Positions 17,099 to 25,412 of a DNA stretch of 37,126 nt are shown in pieces. Source of the DNA: Bodo saltans (Eukaryota; Euglenozoa; Kinetoplastea; Eubodonida; Bodonidae); contig CYKH01000768.1 of the NCBI GenBank assembly GCA_001460835.1, positions 1 through 37,126 on the forward strand, in the 5' to 3' direction. The translations under genes were made by a program, and so were the position numbers. The notes under the pieces were generated by a model. That model was not told the origin of the DNA, did not search any database, and worked only from the letters and a program-made list of their open reading frames with translations. How positions within the stretch are numbered: position 1 is the first letter of the stretch; each line of letters begins with the position of its first letter.

Positions 17099-18643
17099 AT
17101 GAATCCTTCGCCTCCCTCAGGACCTTCACCAATGCGTGCCTCAGGTCGACGGCGAGCAACGAGCAGCAGCAACAACAGTTCCTCGACCACCACCGCCGCA
17201 CCAGTTGACAACTCAGACTTTCTCGACGAGGCGTTTTGGAACGGTCGCTCCTTGTACCCAGTCCCGGAGCCTCCCTCAGGCTCGCACTGCGTCTTGCAAA
17301 ACGACTTATTATGTACCTTTGGAGGATTGCAAGCAGAATGCCCTTCGATGCTCTTTCAAATCGTCCCACGTGATGTGGCGGTGCAGCCCTCCACTCGTAT
17401 GATCTATGTGAGAGCGTGCACAAAGAAAGGGCTTACGCCCCTGCCTAACTTTACGAATCAATTCTCCACTACACCCGGACGGTACATGCTCCTTGTCTTA
17501 GAGTGCTCAGGAACGCCCATCTCTGCTAATGTGATGGAGACGTTGCTCCCAGTGATGAAAGCGAACCGCGAAACGCTGCGTATCGTCAATTTTAGAAATT
17601 GCCGATTGCACGATGGGGCTTGGGAATTACTTGCGACGCACCTTGCCGAGCATGGTCGTCACTTTGCAAAGCTCGAGTCCCTCGAAATTTCTTGCAACCT
17701 CCTCACAGATGAAGATGTTAGTAGTGTTCTGCCACTAATCGTTGCAAGCTGCCCCAGTCTTCACCGAATCGGGTTGCTCAAGAATAGCTTCTCCCGCACT
17801 GTCGCAACCTCAGTGACTCAAACACTTCACGAGAGATCACGAGCACTCTCTCCTTCATGCAATTTGTTTGGCGGCAGCATGCGCCCAGATAGCCGTCGTA
17901 GCGAGCGGCAGCAAACACCAAGACGTGGGGGTGAGGAGAGCTCTCCATCATCACTGCGGAGGTCCATTTCCCCCCTTCGGACATCCAGCCGCATCATGAA
18001 AAGGGGTGAGAGCAGCAGCCTTGGAGATGCACATCCACCATCGCAAGAACGCATGGGCTCCAACGCATATTTGTCCCTTCAGCCACCTCCCTATCAGCCC
18101 ACAGGAGACGAAGCAACCATTCCAAAGATCTCCAAGAACGACTTTCAGCACGCAGTTGCAATGTACCGCCAGTATATGGCGATGCAAACAGCCCTTTTGG
18201 ACCCCCACACGCTACAGCAGCATCAACCTGCTATCTTCGATGTGTTCCGACGGCAGACAAGCGCCATGCCTGTGATGGAACACGTCACTCTACCGAGATA
18301 CCTGTGCGCATGCTTTCCCGCGTGCACACCTCAGCAAATGATGTATGCGTTAGGATTTTATTGTGAGTACTCGCTGACGACAGCTGTTCGGAAAGTAACT
18401 CATGACGGTCTTCGCCCGGAGCAGAAGGCAGAGGTGATGCGTATCTTCACGCGGCTGGATAAGAACCGATCGGGTATTCTTCCGCTCGAAGCACTTCTGC
18501 CTCCGAGGGCAACCCCCGCTGACATCGAGGACACCAAGACGATGCTAAAAAGGCTGAATATCGTTGAATTGACGTTTGATTCATTCGCCAAGATCTGCGC
18601 GCCGTATCTCGTGGAAACGAAGAGGCGCAGGCGCTTACGGTAG
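17099..18643 (+). CDS. Leucine-rich-repeat protein with C-terminal degenerate EF-hand
   Basis: 514 residues from ATG 17099. The N-terminus is Pro/Ser/Arg-rich. Residues about 60-150 form an uncharacterised domain, and about 150-240 carry ribonuclease-inhibitor-type LRRs (ETLRIVNFRNCRLHDGAW, LESLEISCNLLTDEDV, SLHRIGLLKNSFS). A Ser/Arg-rich linker at about 250-330 precedes a helical C-terminal part. The EF-hand loop at 454-465 (DKNRSGILPLEA) keeps D, N, S and G at positions 1, 3, 5 and 6 but has Ala at position 12 where Glu normally completes calcium binding, so affinity is probably weak. LRR plus EF-hand proteins are common in kinetoplastid flagella and cytoskeleton, but nothing here proves that location. 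No signal peptide or membrane helix is seen. Confidence 0.8.
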   Translation: MNPSPPSGPSPMRASGRRRATSSSNNSSSTTTAAPVDNSDFLDEAFWNGRSLYPVPEPPSGSHCVLQNDLLCTFGGLQAECPSMLFQIVPRDVAVQPSTRMIYVRACTKKGLTPLPNFTNQFSTTPGRYMLLVLECSGTPISANVMETLLPVMKANRETLRIVNFRNCRLHDGAWELLATHLAEHGRHFAKLESLEISCNLLTDEDVSSVLPLIVASCPSLHRIGLLKNSFSRTVATSVTQTLHERSRALSPSCNLFGGSMRPDSRRSERQQTPRRGGEESSPSSLRRSISPLRTSSRIMKRGESSSLGDAHPPSQERMGSNAYLSLQPPPYQPTGDEATIPKISKNDFQHAVAMYRQYMAMQTALLDPHTLQQHQPAIFDVFRRQTSAMPVMEHVTLPRYLCACFPACTPQQMMYALGFYCEYSLTTAVRKVTHDGLRPEQKAEVMRIFTRLDKNRSGILPLEALLPPRATPADIEDTKTMLKRLNIVELTFDSFAKICAPYLVETKRRRRLR

Positions 18644-19015
18644 TAGTATCCAAAGGGCCAGTTTGATTTCGTGAAACCCCATGACACAAACACGATCTGA
18701 GGGAATATCAAGTTATGATGTATTGTTCCTACGTACGCTTATAAAATTACGTTGCGCCTCGGCGCAACTCAACAAAATTGATGACGAATCGTGCATTCTT
18801 AGTTCTCGAACACGTTTTTTTCGTTTGTTTGCTTTTGTGTGTGTTGTGTTTTTTTTTTTGTTTTTTTTTTTTTGAAATAGAACTGTAAATTATTTGGAAG
18901 CGGTACTTGTTTTGTTGTTTTTGTTGTTGTCTAGGTGTTCGCGTCAGAAACAGTGTCGCGAGACGAGTAAGTGAGATAACTCCTTAACTTTCATAAACCA
19001 ATAAAACAAAAAAAC
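18644..19015 (+). other. Spacer with very T-rich tract before the seven-span protein gene
   Basis: 372 bases. A T-dominated stretch at about 18817-18873 is followed by a second T/G-rich tract (18907-18932) ending in TAG at 18934, a good trans-splice acceptor. The leader from there to ATG 19016 would be about 80 bases. No gene or RNA is visible. Confidence 0.65.
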
Positions 19016-20068
19016 ATGGACGCTCTACTCATTGCCCTCAGCGTCATTATGTTCGTCGTATTCATGGCGTTGGCATCCTTCGCAAATGTGTGTCTTATGC
19101 GAAGGGACGATGCGAATATTGAAAAGATATTGTTGTATCGCAGAATGGAGCGCCAGAACTCTAAGCAGCGCAGGAGGCCTGGTGGCATCGCTATCGCTAT
19201 GCCAATGAAAGCCGCTGCTCTCTCGCCCTCCCCTAGTTCCGCAAGCCTGCACACCATCGGTGCAGTGCCGCCGAGCCCCACGAGCCAGCACCCGAATCAA
19301 AACACTCGTAGCAGCAGGACCATCAGCGAGGATGAGGTCAGCCTTAGTAGCTACCAGCATGAAGACGATGTGAGCTCTGAAGACTGCTCCGTCGCGTCGC
19401 TATTCGTGTGCCGCTCGACGGTGGGCTCTGCGGACGTTCGATGCTGGTTCAGCATCCTTGTTGTCGTGAGCAGCTGGGCTGAGGGTATCGCGTCGCTGGT
19501 GCTCCTCATGTCGGACCAAACTGATCTTCGCCTCAGCGGCGGCCGGAATGTTCAGGATCTTGTTGTGGCACCTGCAATCTTGACGGTGTACCTCACTTTC
19601 TCTGGGTTGCTACTCATTCTCGTTTACCTCGTAGAAAAAGAAGTCGGTGGAAGCACAGTGATGGACAAGACCGTTGCCATCCGGCTCACAACAGGAGTCG
19701 TTGCGCTCTTGCTTATTCCGATCATTATTTGCTTCTTCCTCGTATTTTTTGAAGTTTGGAATGAAGCACTGGAAGTGTACAGCACGGCCATGGAGTTCCT
19801 GCTAGCTATTGCATTCGGCTTTGCTGGGTTTCACCTACCGCGGAGGGTGATGTCTTTCGGCCAAGAAATGTCATCTGTAGCCAACAAGATCCGTAAAGTT
19901 TGCATCGCAGTCGCTGTTTGCATGACCTGTCGTGGTGTTCTCATTTTGCCGCCAACGCAAACTGCGCTTGGTGCTCTTGGAGGTTACGCTCTTGTATTTT
20001 TGGAATGTGGCACTGCGTTTCCGCTGTTGCTCTCCCTCATGTTGCTTCATCAGCAGTCATCTTCATAG
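19016..20068 (+). CDS. Seven-span membrane protein, THH1/TOM1/TOM3-like
   Basis: 350 residues. Predicted membrane helices are at about 3-27, 144-165, 183-206, 222-246, 254-273, 293-312 and 318-343. The last three helices, with the loop FHLPRRVMSFGQE, a basic segment (KIRKV) leading into IAVAVCMTCRGV and a final Leu-rich helix, resemble the plant TOM1/TOM3/THH1 seven-span family, which sits in endosomal or vacuolar membranes. Unusually, a hydrophilic loop of about 115 residues rich in Ser, Asp and Glu separates helix 1 from helix 2. It holds possible phosphorylation clusters such as SEDEVSLSS. A generic GPCR-like receptor is the alternative. No signal peptide is evident; helix 1 may act as a signal anchor. 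Confidence 0.75.
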   Translation: MDALLIALSVIMFVVFMALASFANVCLMRRDDANIEKILLYRRMERQNSKQRRRPGGIAIAMPMKAAALSPSPSSASLHTIGAVPPSPTSQHPNQNTRSSRTISEDEVSLSSYQHEDDVSSEDCSVASLFVCRSTVGSADVRCWFSILVVVSSWAEGIASLVLLMSDQTDLRLSGGRNVQDLVVAPAILTVYLTFSGLLLILVYLVEKEVGGSTVMDKTVAIRLTTGVVALLLIPIIICFFLVFFEVWNEALEVYSTAMEFLLAIAFGFAGFHLPRRVMSFGQEMSSVANKIRKVCIAVAVCMTCRGVLILPPTQTALGALGGYALVFLECGTAFPLLLSLMLLHQQSSS

Positions 20069-20228
20069 ACAGAGGTGATCAAAGCAAAAAGAAAATCATT
20101 CTTAAATGTTGCCTTTGAAGTGGCCAATGCCTCACAAACGCAATTTGTTGCACATCGCCATGCAACTGACTTCATTCTCATTTTTTATTGCGTTAATCAC
20201 CACCCCGAAATGAAGGAAGGAATATTTC

Positions 20229-20262
20229 CCCCTTTAGAATATTTATTGTTCGTTGTTCGTAG
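20229..20262 (+). promoter_or_regulatory. Trans-splice acceptor for the GAF/dynein-stalk gene
   Basis: A T-rich tract (ATTTATTGTTCGTTGTTCG) ends in TAG at 20262. ATG 20271 follows after 8 bases. The upstream open-frame start at 20253 is a TTG and lies in the tract. Confidence 0.7.
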
Positions 20263-20270
20263 ACCATCAA

Positions 20271-22835
20271 ATGGAACGCACCCATCCCTCTGAATACGTG
20301 TACCAACTTCCCCGTAGAAACCGGGGGGAGGTCGAGCATCGTGATGAGGTGGAGGACAAACAATCACTGCTGAACGAGACGTGGTCTACTTACGCTTCTC
20401 GACAAGGATATCCCTCAGACCGTGTCTATGAGGAACACACAAAGTGGGCGACAGAAACGTGGGCAGAATTCGAAGAACGCATCGTCGTGCGCGCTTCGAA
20501 CCTCGATGGATACTTCAAGCACCAGCGTGCGCTTGCTGCACGTGAAGTTGCTGACCGCGAACAAAGTGCTGTTCACTCGTCAAACCTTGTCCAATCGCTT
20601 ATGGAGAGAGAAAACGCGATTCGCAACGCCAAGATTGCCTCCATTCACACGCTGTTTGTCGACTTCGAAGAACGTCAAAAGGAGAAGATGCGGGCGGAAC
20701 GTGCTGTTGAAGAAAATGAAGAAGCGACTTACCGCGATTCCCTGTACTCTGTCGAGTTCGAAGAGCGATCTGCGCTTGAGGAACGTTTCAGCTCTGAGCT
20801 GCAAGCCGTCATCGATCACTTGGAAGCTCGACGCAAAGCGCAAGAAGAAGAAGAAAGGCGTCTTCTTGAAGAGCAACGGCGCAAGGCAGATGAGCTCCGT
20901 CAGATGGAAGAGCAGAAGAAGCGGGATGCTGAAGCCGCGGATAAAGCTCGTCGCGAAGCTGAAGAAGAAGCAAAACGCGCTGAACGCAAGCGCCGCGAAG
21001 AGGAACGCAAGAACAAAGCTAAGGCGGAACGTGAAGCACGAGCGAAGCAGACTCGCAGTGAAACATCTGCCGATGCACCTGAATCTGAAACAAAACCATT
21101 GCCGTCGCCGCGCCTTGAGAAACCCGATGAAGTCGCTGCAACACCAGCTGCACCTGTACCAACCGTTGATGTCCCGATTTTCGCTGCAGTCACTGGCGAT
21201 TCTGTCTCAGCACTTTTGTCGTCGGCAACGTTGTCCCTGAGCGTGAGCGGGTGGAGTGCATTTGCCGTCATGGTTCAGGGAGAGCAACGCTCGTTAGTCG
21301 TGGCACAAAGCGGTGCTTCCATGGGCACCTCGGCAGCGGCAGCACTACCGAATGTTGGAAAGCTTCTTTCACCTGGTTTTACTCCGTTGAAACTTTCCCG
21401 TGCTGGCCCGGCCGCGTCTCTAGACGAATTTGTCAATGACTTTGCCGAGACAATCTCCGCTCCGGCCACCGACTCCAGGTGCACTTCGTTCGTTGAGCAG
21501 ACAGGTTCGTGGACTAGCCTCATCGTCCTCCCTGCAACGCCGGTGGTCACGGACTTGACGCCTGTCCCAAAGGAAGGCGACACTCACACGTTGATTGTTG
21601 TTGCAGCTCCAAATGACGATGCGCTACTTCTTCACGCTGAAGTCGTACGGGCCATCGCGAAGCACGTCGCAACGCAGCTCACTCCTCGCCTCCTGCAGCT
21701 TCTCCAAGTGCAACGATCAAAGCTACTTGGTCAGCAAGCTCTTGAATGGCTTTCGATTACCACAGCATGTAAGAATTGCACGTTCGCCCTTTCAGACAAC
21801 TCTAAGGCTCCTGTCTCGTTGACATTCGTTTCTGCGACAACGTCGCAACAGTTTGTCGTCGGCACCACTTTCACTGTCGAGGAGGAAACAGCTTCAGCTG
21901 TCGGTGTCAGCTTCGCCTTAATTCAAGAGTCGATAAAGACTGGCCAGCCTGAAGTTGCTCACATTAGCGACATTCAAGACAAATCAACGAACAAGGTAAA
22001 TGGAAACGCAGTGCGCTTTTTTGGTGAGCCAAAAAGTGGATCACTGCTGTTGTGCCCTGTGATGCGCCCAGCGCACCCGGGAACAGGAGAGGTCTTTGGT
22101 GTTCTTTACATTGATACCATCGGGATGGACGACAAAGCATTTAACAAGGCTGACGAAGACATTATTCGTACCACTGCTGTGCTTCTCGCTGACTTGCTAA
22201 CGTTCAAACGTGACGGTGACTCCGCTTCCCAAGTCAATAGCGTGAAGCTCGCTCTCGAAAGAGACCTTTTCGGGGATGCGCCAGCTATCGACTCGCCAAT
22301 TTTGTTCCTAAAGCACATCTGGTTGAAAGTCAACACTGACATTAGCCAAATTAGTGCCAATCAACTGCAAGAATTAGCGTCTTACAACCATCCGCCTCCC
22401 ATCATCCCCACAACAGTTTCCGCTACTCTCTTGGTTGCGCTTGGAACCAACCCGAAAAACTTAGAATCGTGGGACGACATTCGGAAGCGAGTTAAGTCCT
22501 CCCTCGTCGAGAAAATCATCAACTTTGATCCCTCCGACCCTTCAAAGCGGAAGAAGGCATTCTACACTCGAGCGCGAAAGGTCACGAAGGGCCTTTCGGC
22601 ACATGACGTGTTTACTCGCGGATCGTACCCTGCAAGTTGCTTCTTCACTTGGACTTTCGTCACAATCCTCATTCGCAAGACATCTGACGAACTGCGCGCC
22701 CTCTACCAAGGCTCAGCAGCCCTCACCCCACTGGCACTCGTGGCATCGCCAGCTTCCGCAGATGCACCACAACAACCTGACGAAGAAGATGAAACAACAA
22801 TTGATGACGGTAAGGAAGACGATGCAGAATTGTAA
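20271..22835 (+). CDS. Coiled-coil/GAF protein with dynein-stalk-like microtubule-binding C-terminus
   Basis: 854 residues from ATG 20271. A helical N-terminus of about 75 residues leads into a long, highly charged coiled coil (about 75-285, rich in EEE, RR and KAR). Residues about 305-480 look like a first, diverged GAF-type domain. About 490-650 is a clear GAF domain (GSLLLCPV, GEVFGVLYIDT, NKADEDIIRTTAVLL). Residues about 690-815 match the microtubule-binding stalk tip of dynein heavy chains in order: LQELASYNHPPPIIPTTV, SWDDIRKRV, EKIINFDPSD, then a helix up to FFTWTFVTILI. In dyneins this sits between the two stalk helices of a AAA motor; here no AAA module exists. An axonemal or cytoskeletal microtubule-binding sensor is the natural inference. 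The C-terminal 35 residues are acidic. Confidence 0.85.
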   Translation: MERTHPSEYVYQLPRRNRGEVEHRDEVEDKQSLLNETWSTYASRQGYPSDRVYEEHTKWATETWAEFEERIVVRASNLDGYFKHQRALAAREVADREQSAVHSSNLVQSLMERENAIRNAKIASIHTLFVDFEERQKEKMRAERAVEENEEATYRDSLYSVEFEERSALEERFSSELQAVIDHLEARRKAQEEEERRLLEEQRRKADELRQMEEQKKRDAEAADKARREAEEEAKRAERKRREEERKNKAKAEREARAKQTRSETSADAPESETKPLPSPRLEKPDEVAATPAAPVPTVDVPIFAAVTGDSVSALLSSATLSLSVSGWSAFAVMVQGEQRSLVVAQSGASMGTSAAAALPNVGKLLSPGFTPLKLSRAGPAASLDEFVNDFAETISAPATDSRCTSFVEQTGSWTSLIVLPATPVVTDLTPVPKEGDTHTLIVVAAPNDDALLLHAEVVRAIAKHVATQLTPRLLQLLQVQRSKLLGQQALEWLSITTACKNCTFALSDNSKAPVSLTFVSATTSQQFVVGTTFTVEEETASAVGVSFALIQESIKTGQPEVAHISDIQDKSTNKVNGNAVRFFGEPKSGSLLLCPVMRPAHPGTGEVFGVLYIDTIGMDDKAFNKADEDIIRTTAVLLADLLTFKRDGDSASQVNSVKLALERDLFGDAPAIDSPILFLKHIWLKVNTDISQISANQLQELASYNHPPPIIPTTVSATLLVALGTNPKNLESWDDIRKRVKSSLVEKIINFDPSDPSKRKKAFYTRARKVTKGLSAHDVFTRGSYPASCFFTWTFVTILIRKTSDELRALYQGSAALTPLALVASPASADAPQQPDEEDETTIDDGKEDDAEL

Positions 22836-23092
22836 CCACCATGTTATGTACAACGAATCTCCAACACAACAAAAAACATTGCAGCACAACGACGATTTTT
22901 TTCCACAATTATCACACTACACCTCTTTAACGACACTTACTCCAGAAAAACTGACAAGCAAACAATCTGCTGGACAAGAACAACAACCACTGCAACAACA
23001 AAAAAAAATAAAACCACGTCGACCACAAGTGCGACACGCGCGTCACGCACCGAGCACACGACATGCGCCACAAGCACACGCGACATGCACCG

Positions 23093-23295
23093 CTTTGCAC
23101 GACACGAAAACGAACCTATCCGAGCATAATGTTCGCCAAACCACTTTGCACGACACGAAAACGAACCTATCCGAGCATAATGTTCGCCAAACCGCCTTGC
23201 AAGACACGAAAACGAACCTATCCGAGCATAATGTTCGCCAAACCGCTTTGTACGACACGAAAACGAACCTATCCAAGCATAATGTTCGCCAACCG
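23093..23295 (+). repeat. 51-bp tandem repeat (minisatellite), four copies
   Basis: Copies start at 23093, 23144, 23195 and 23246; the last is one base short. Copies differ at only a few positions, so the array is young or homogenised. Each unit contains CGAAC, 15 bases, then GTTCG, a 5-bp inverted repeat. The unit length is a multiple of three and has no stop in several frames. A decayed partial copy may lie at 23424-23445. Confidence 0.95.
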
Positions 23296-23533
23296 CTAGC
23301 TGAACCGCCTTGCTGTGCTGAAAGTGATTGTAAATGCCGTGGAAGAGTGAACACTGCGTTACATCGGCCAACACTTTGTCACCTGTTGTGTTTAAACCAT
23401 TTTCGTTTTCCCTGCTGCTGTGGCGACACCGAAACGAACCATTTAGTGACGATGCTTGTCGAACAGCTTCACAAACATGGAAAAGAGGAAACTGTTGATA
23501 TAGTTTGTTTGTGTGAGAAAAGATGTGCTGATG

Positions 23534-23550
23534 GCTTTTTGTTTTTGAAG
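23534..23550 (+). promoter_or_regulatory. Trans-splice acceptor for the 23574 gene
   Basis: CTTTTTGTTTTTG is followed by AAG ending at 23550, 23 bases before ATG 23574. Confidence 0.65.
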
Positions 23551-23573
23551 CTTATTGACGAAGGAGGAAGAAG

Positions 23574-25331
23574 ATGGAACGTCCTGCCCGTAGAAGTGGA
23601 AGCGTCTTTGTGACTGCTGCAATTGGAAGTGTCGCAGTAGCACTTGCCTGTGGCGCATTTTTGGTGAAGTATTTGCGAGGAGAAGCGCAGGGAAGGAAAG
23701 AATTAGAAGAAACACCAGTCGTAGTGGAGGAGCGTGGAAAATTGTTTCGTGAAACACATTTCGCCCAAGTTGCGATGACACACGCGACGTCATTGTCATC
23801 GACAGAGATGGAGTGGTGGGATAAGCAGCTTGGGATTAGAATTTTGTTTTGCCCACAAACGTTAGCGCTGACTCATGAAGAACGGCAGCATCCACTTGGA
23901 ATGCTAAAGTTTGTGAGTTGCAAGGAACCTGATTCAACTGTTCAGTGTGTGTTCGAAGAGTTGTCAAGTGCAACTTCTGCAGAGACGTACCGTCGTAGCT
24001 GCGTGGAAAAAATTAGCGATGTTTGCCAACTAATTTCAGTTGATGGGTGGGAGCGTTTTGGTTCTGACCCCCATCCGATTGCGAAATATTGCTACTTGTC
24101 TGAAGCCGATGCTATCGTCAACGTTCTTTCCGTTTTCCTGGCACGAGAAAACGTTGCTCTCTCCATTCAATTTTGCACGTCGCGCACTCTGCCGTCAACG
24201 TTACCAGTTTTCGTGTATGAGCTTGTGCGAAACACAAAATTTGTTGCTCCACAGGTGACTCCCTCGTACCTTTTCTGCTGTGAGCCTCGTCTTGGGGTTG
24301 GATTTCGTGTTCCTTTAGGATTTGTGTTGGACAGTGAAGATAATCATGGAAAACTCTTTGCTTCACTTCGCAGTGGCTCAACTCACACGAGAGTAATTGG
24401 TTTCCACAAAGAGATAAACCCCTTGGTCGAGTGGACAAGATCGCTTGACGATGTTTTGAGTGACTGCTCTGCCTTTCTTGGTTTTGCAAGACCGATCGTC
24501 ACAACAGTCGACAACGACCGTGCGAAGGGTGGGTTTGTGATGCGACCTTGCCACCTCGAGCTTCCAACCAGCAGTGTTCGATTTGGTGGTTCAGATAGTG
24601 AGGCCCAGCGCACAGTTCAAGGGTACTGTTGCTACCACGAGGTTGCCAGTATGTCGAGTGGAGAAAAGTCATCGTACTTGTGCGTTTACTTCTTACCAAT
24701 CGACGCAAACCAATGTGTCGCGCTTGCGTTTCTCTGTCCAAGGACGAACGATAAGCAACAATTTATCCAATTCTGCCAGAATGTTGCCAATTCTATGTCA
24801 TTGGGAAATCATTATGGGCAAGAAACATCACTCTCATATTGTTGCATGCGTGGGCTTCACAAATTTCATCTTAGCATCGGCACGCAGTACTCAGTAGTCG
24901 AGAATGCCTTTTCAGACCCACTCTGCGAGCTGAAGGACAACCGTGACAATTCACGACTAGCAATACGAATGACTTCTGCGTTGAAAGAGGATGTTGAGAA
25001 CAAACTCGCAAGCTGGGTTCGTCGTCTTGGTGGAGACCCTCAAATTATCAGCATAACAAACACCTCATTGACATCTGTTGAAGGCACAGTCGTCACCATT
25101 GTCCACCAACATCACGCTGCTTCATTCGAAGACATCGAGGCGGCATTTGACCAAAATCCTTTGTTGTCATCGTCAATCAACAGCGACGGAGACACAAACG
25201 ACCGAATCACGATTACCTCAGCCATCGTGAGTTATGGAAATGAGACCTTCATTCTTCAAAGTTTTGGCGATCACAACAGTTCTCAGAGAATAGTTTGTGA
25301 CGTTGCTCAAAGGATGGTTCCTTTTCGCTGA
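23574..25331 (+). CDS. Unknown N-terminally anchored protein with apparent three-fold internal repeat
   Basis: 585 residues. A basic N-terminus (RPARRSG) and one hydrophobic helix at about 11-33 suggest a signal anchor. The rest, facing the lumen or the cytosol, seems to hold three similar modules of roughly 150-180 residues (about 75-220, 240-435, 440-585). Each starts with a beta strand such as GIRILFCP, GVGFRVPLGF or HLSIGTQY. Each continues with a helix rich in charged residues and then FARENVALSIQF-, YLCVYFLPIDA- or ETFILQSFG-like strands near the end. The pattern recalls the Mog1/PsbP/DcrB-like fold, but this is impression only and I do not recognise the family. The protein is Cys-rich in the first two modules. 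No catalytic motif is visible. Confidence 0.75.
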   Translation: MERPARRSGSVFVTAAIGSVAVALACGAFLVKYLRGEAQGRKELEETPVVVEERGKLFRETHFAQVAMTHATSLSSTEMEWWDKQLGIRILFCPQTLALTHEERQHPLGMLKFVSCKEPDSTVQCVFEELSSATSAETYRRSCVEKISDVCQLISVDGWERFGSDPHPIAKYCYLSEADAIVNVLSVFLARENVALSIQFCTSRTLPSTLPVFVYELVRNTKFVAPQVTPSYLFCCEPRLGVGFRVPLGFVLDSEDNHGKLFASLRSGSTHTRVIGFHKEINPLVEWTRSLDDVLSDCSAFLGFARPIVTTVDNDRAKGGFVMRPCHLELPTSSVRFGGSDSEAQRTVQGYCCYHEVASMSSGEKSSYLCVYFLPIDANQCVALAFLCPRTNDKQQFIQFCQNVANSMSLGNHYGQETSLSYCCMRGLHKFHLSIGTQYSVVENAFSDPLCELKDNRDNSRLAIRMTSALKEDVENKLASWVRRLGGDPQIISITNTSLTSVEGTVVTIVHQHHAASFEDIEAAFDQNPLLSSSINSDGDTNDRITITSAIVSYGNETFILQSFGDHNSSQRIVCDVAQRMVPFR

Positions 25332-25389
25332 AAATCGTCGACAACCCCTCTTTTCAATGAGTTGCAACAATTGATTTCAGACTTCCACT

Positions 25390-25408
25390 CCAATTTGCTT
25401 TTTCACAG
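25390..25408 (+). promoter_or_regulatory. Trans-splice acceptor for the CFAP52 gene
   Basis: CCAATTTGCTTTTTCAC is followed by AG at 25407-25408, four bases before ATG 25413. The open frame begins at a TTG at 25362, which this site excludes. Confidence 0.65.
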
Positions 25409-25412
25409 TAGA

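Larger units (their letters stand above)
22836..23573 (+). other. Long spacer with A/C-rich block and tandem repeats
   Basis: 738 bases between two confident genes. 22836-23090 is A/C-rich and T-poor with CAACAA runs. 23093-23295 is a 51-bp tandem repeat. After 23300 the composition changes to T/G-rich. One frame stays open across the entire spacer (22525-23613) but overlaps both neighbouring genes. I treat it as non-coding, with low confidence. Confidence 0.55.

Noticed and set aside
18681-18875. 64-codon frame ending in a Phe-rich tail
   Set aside because: The Phe run is the T-rich tract. No acceptor lies in front and no conserved residues are visible.
20422-21240. 272-codon second frame on the + strand
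   Set aside because: It overlaps the coiled coil of the GAF/dynein-stalk gene in another frame. The repetitive Glu/Arg/Lys codons keep it open.
23093-23295. CRISPR-like array
   Set aside because: The 51-bp units abut with no unique spacers, and the genome is eukaryotic. It is a plain tandem repeat.
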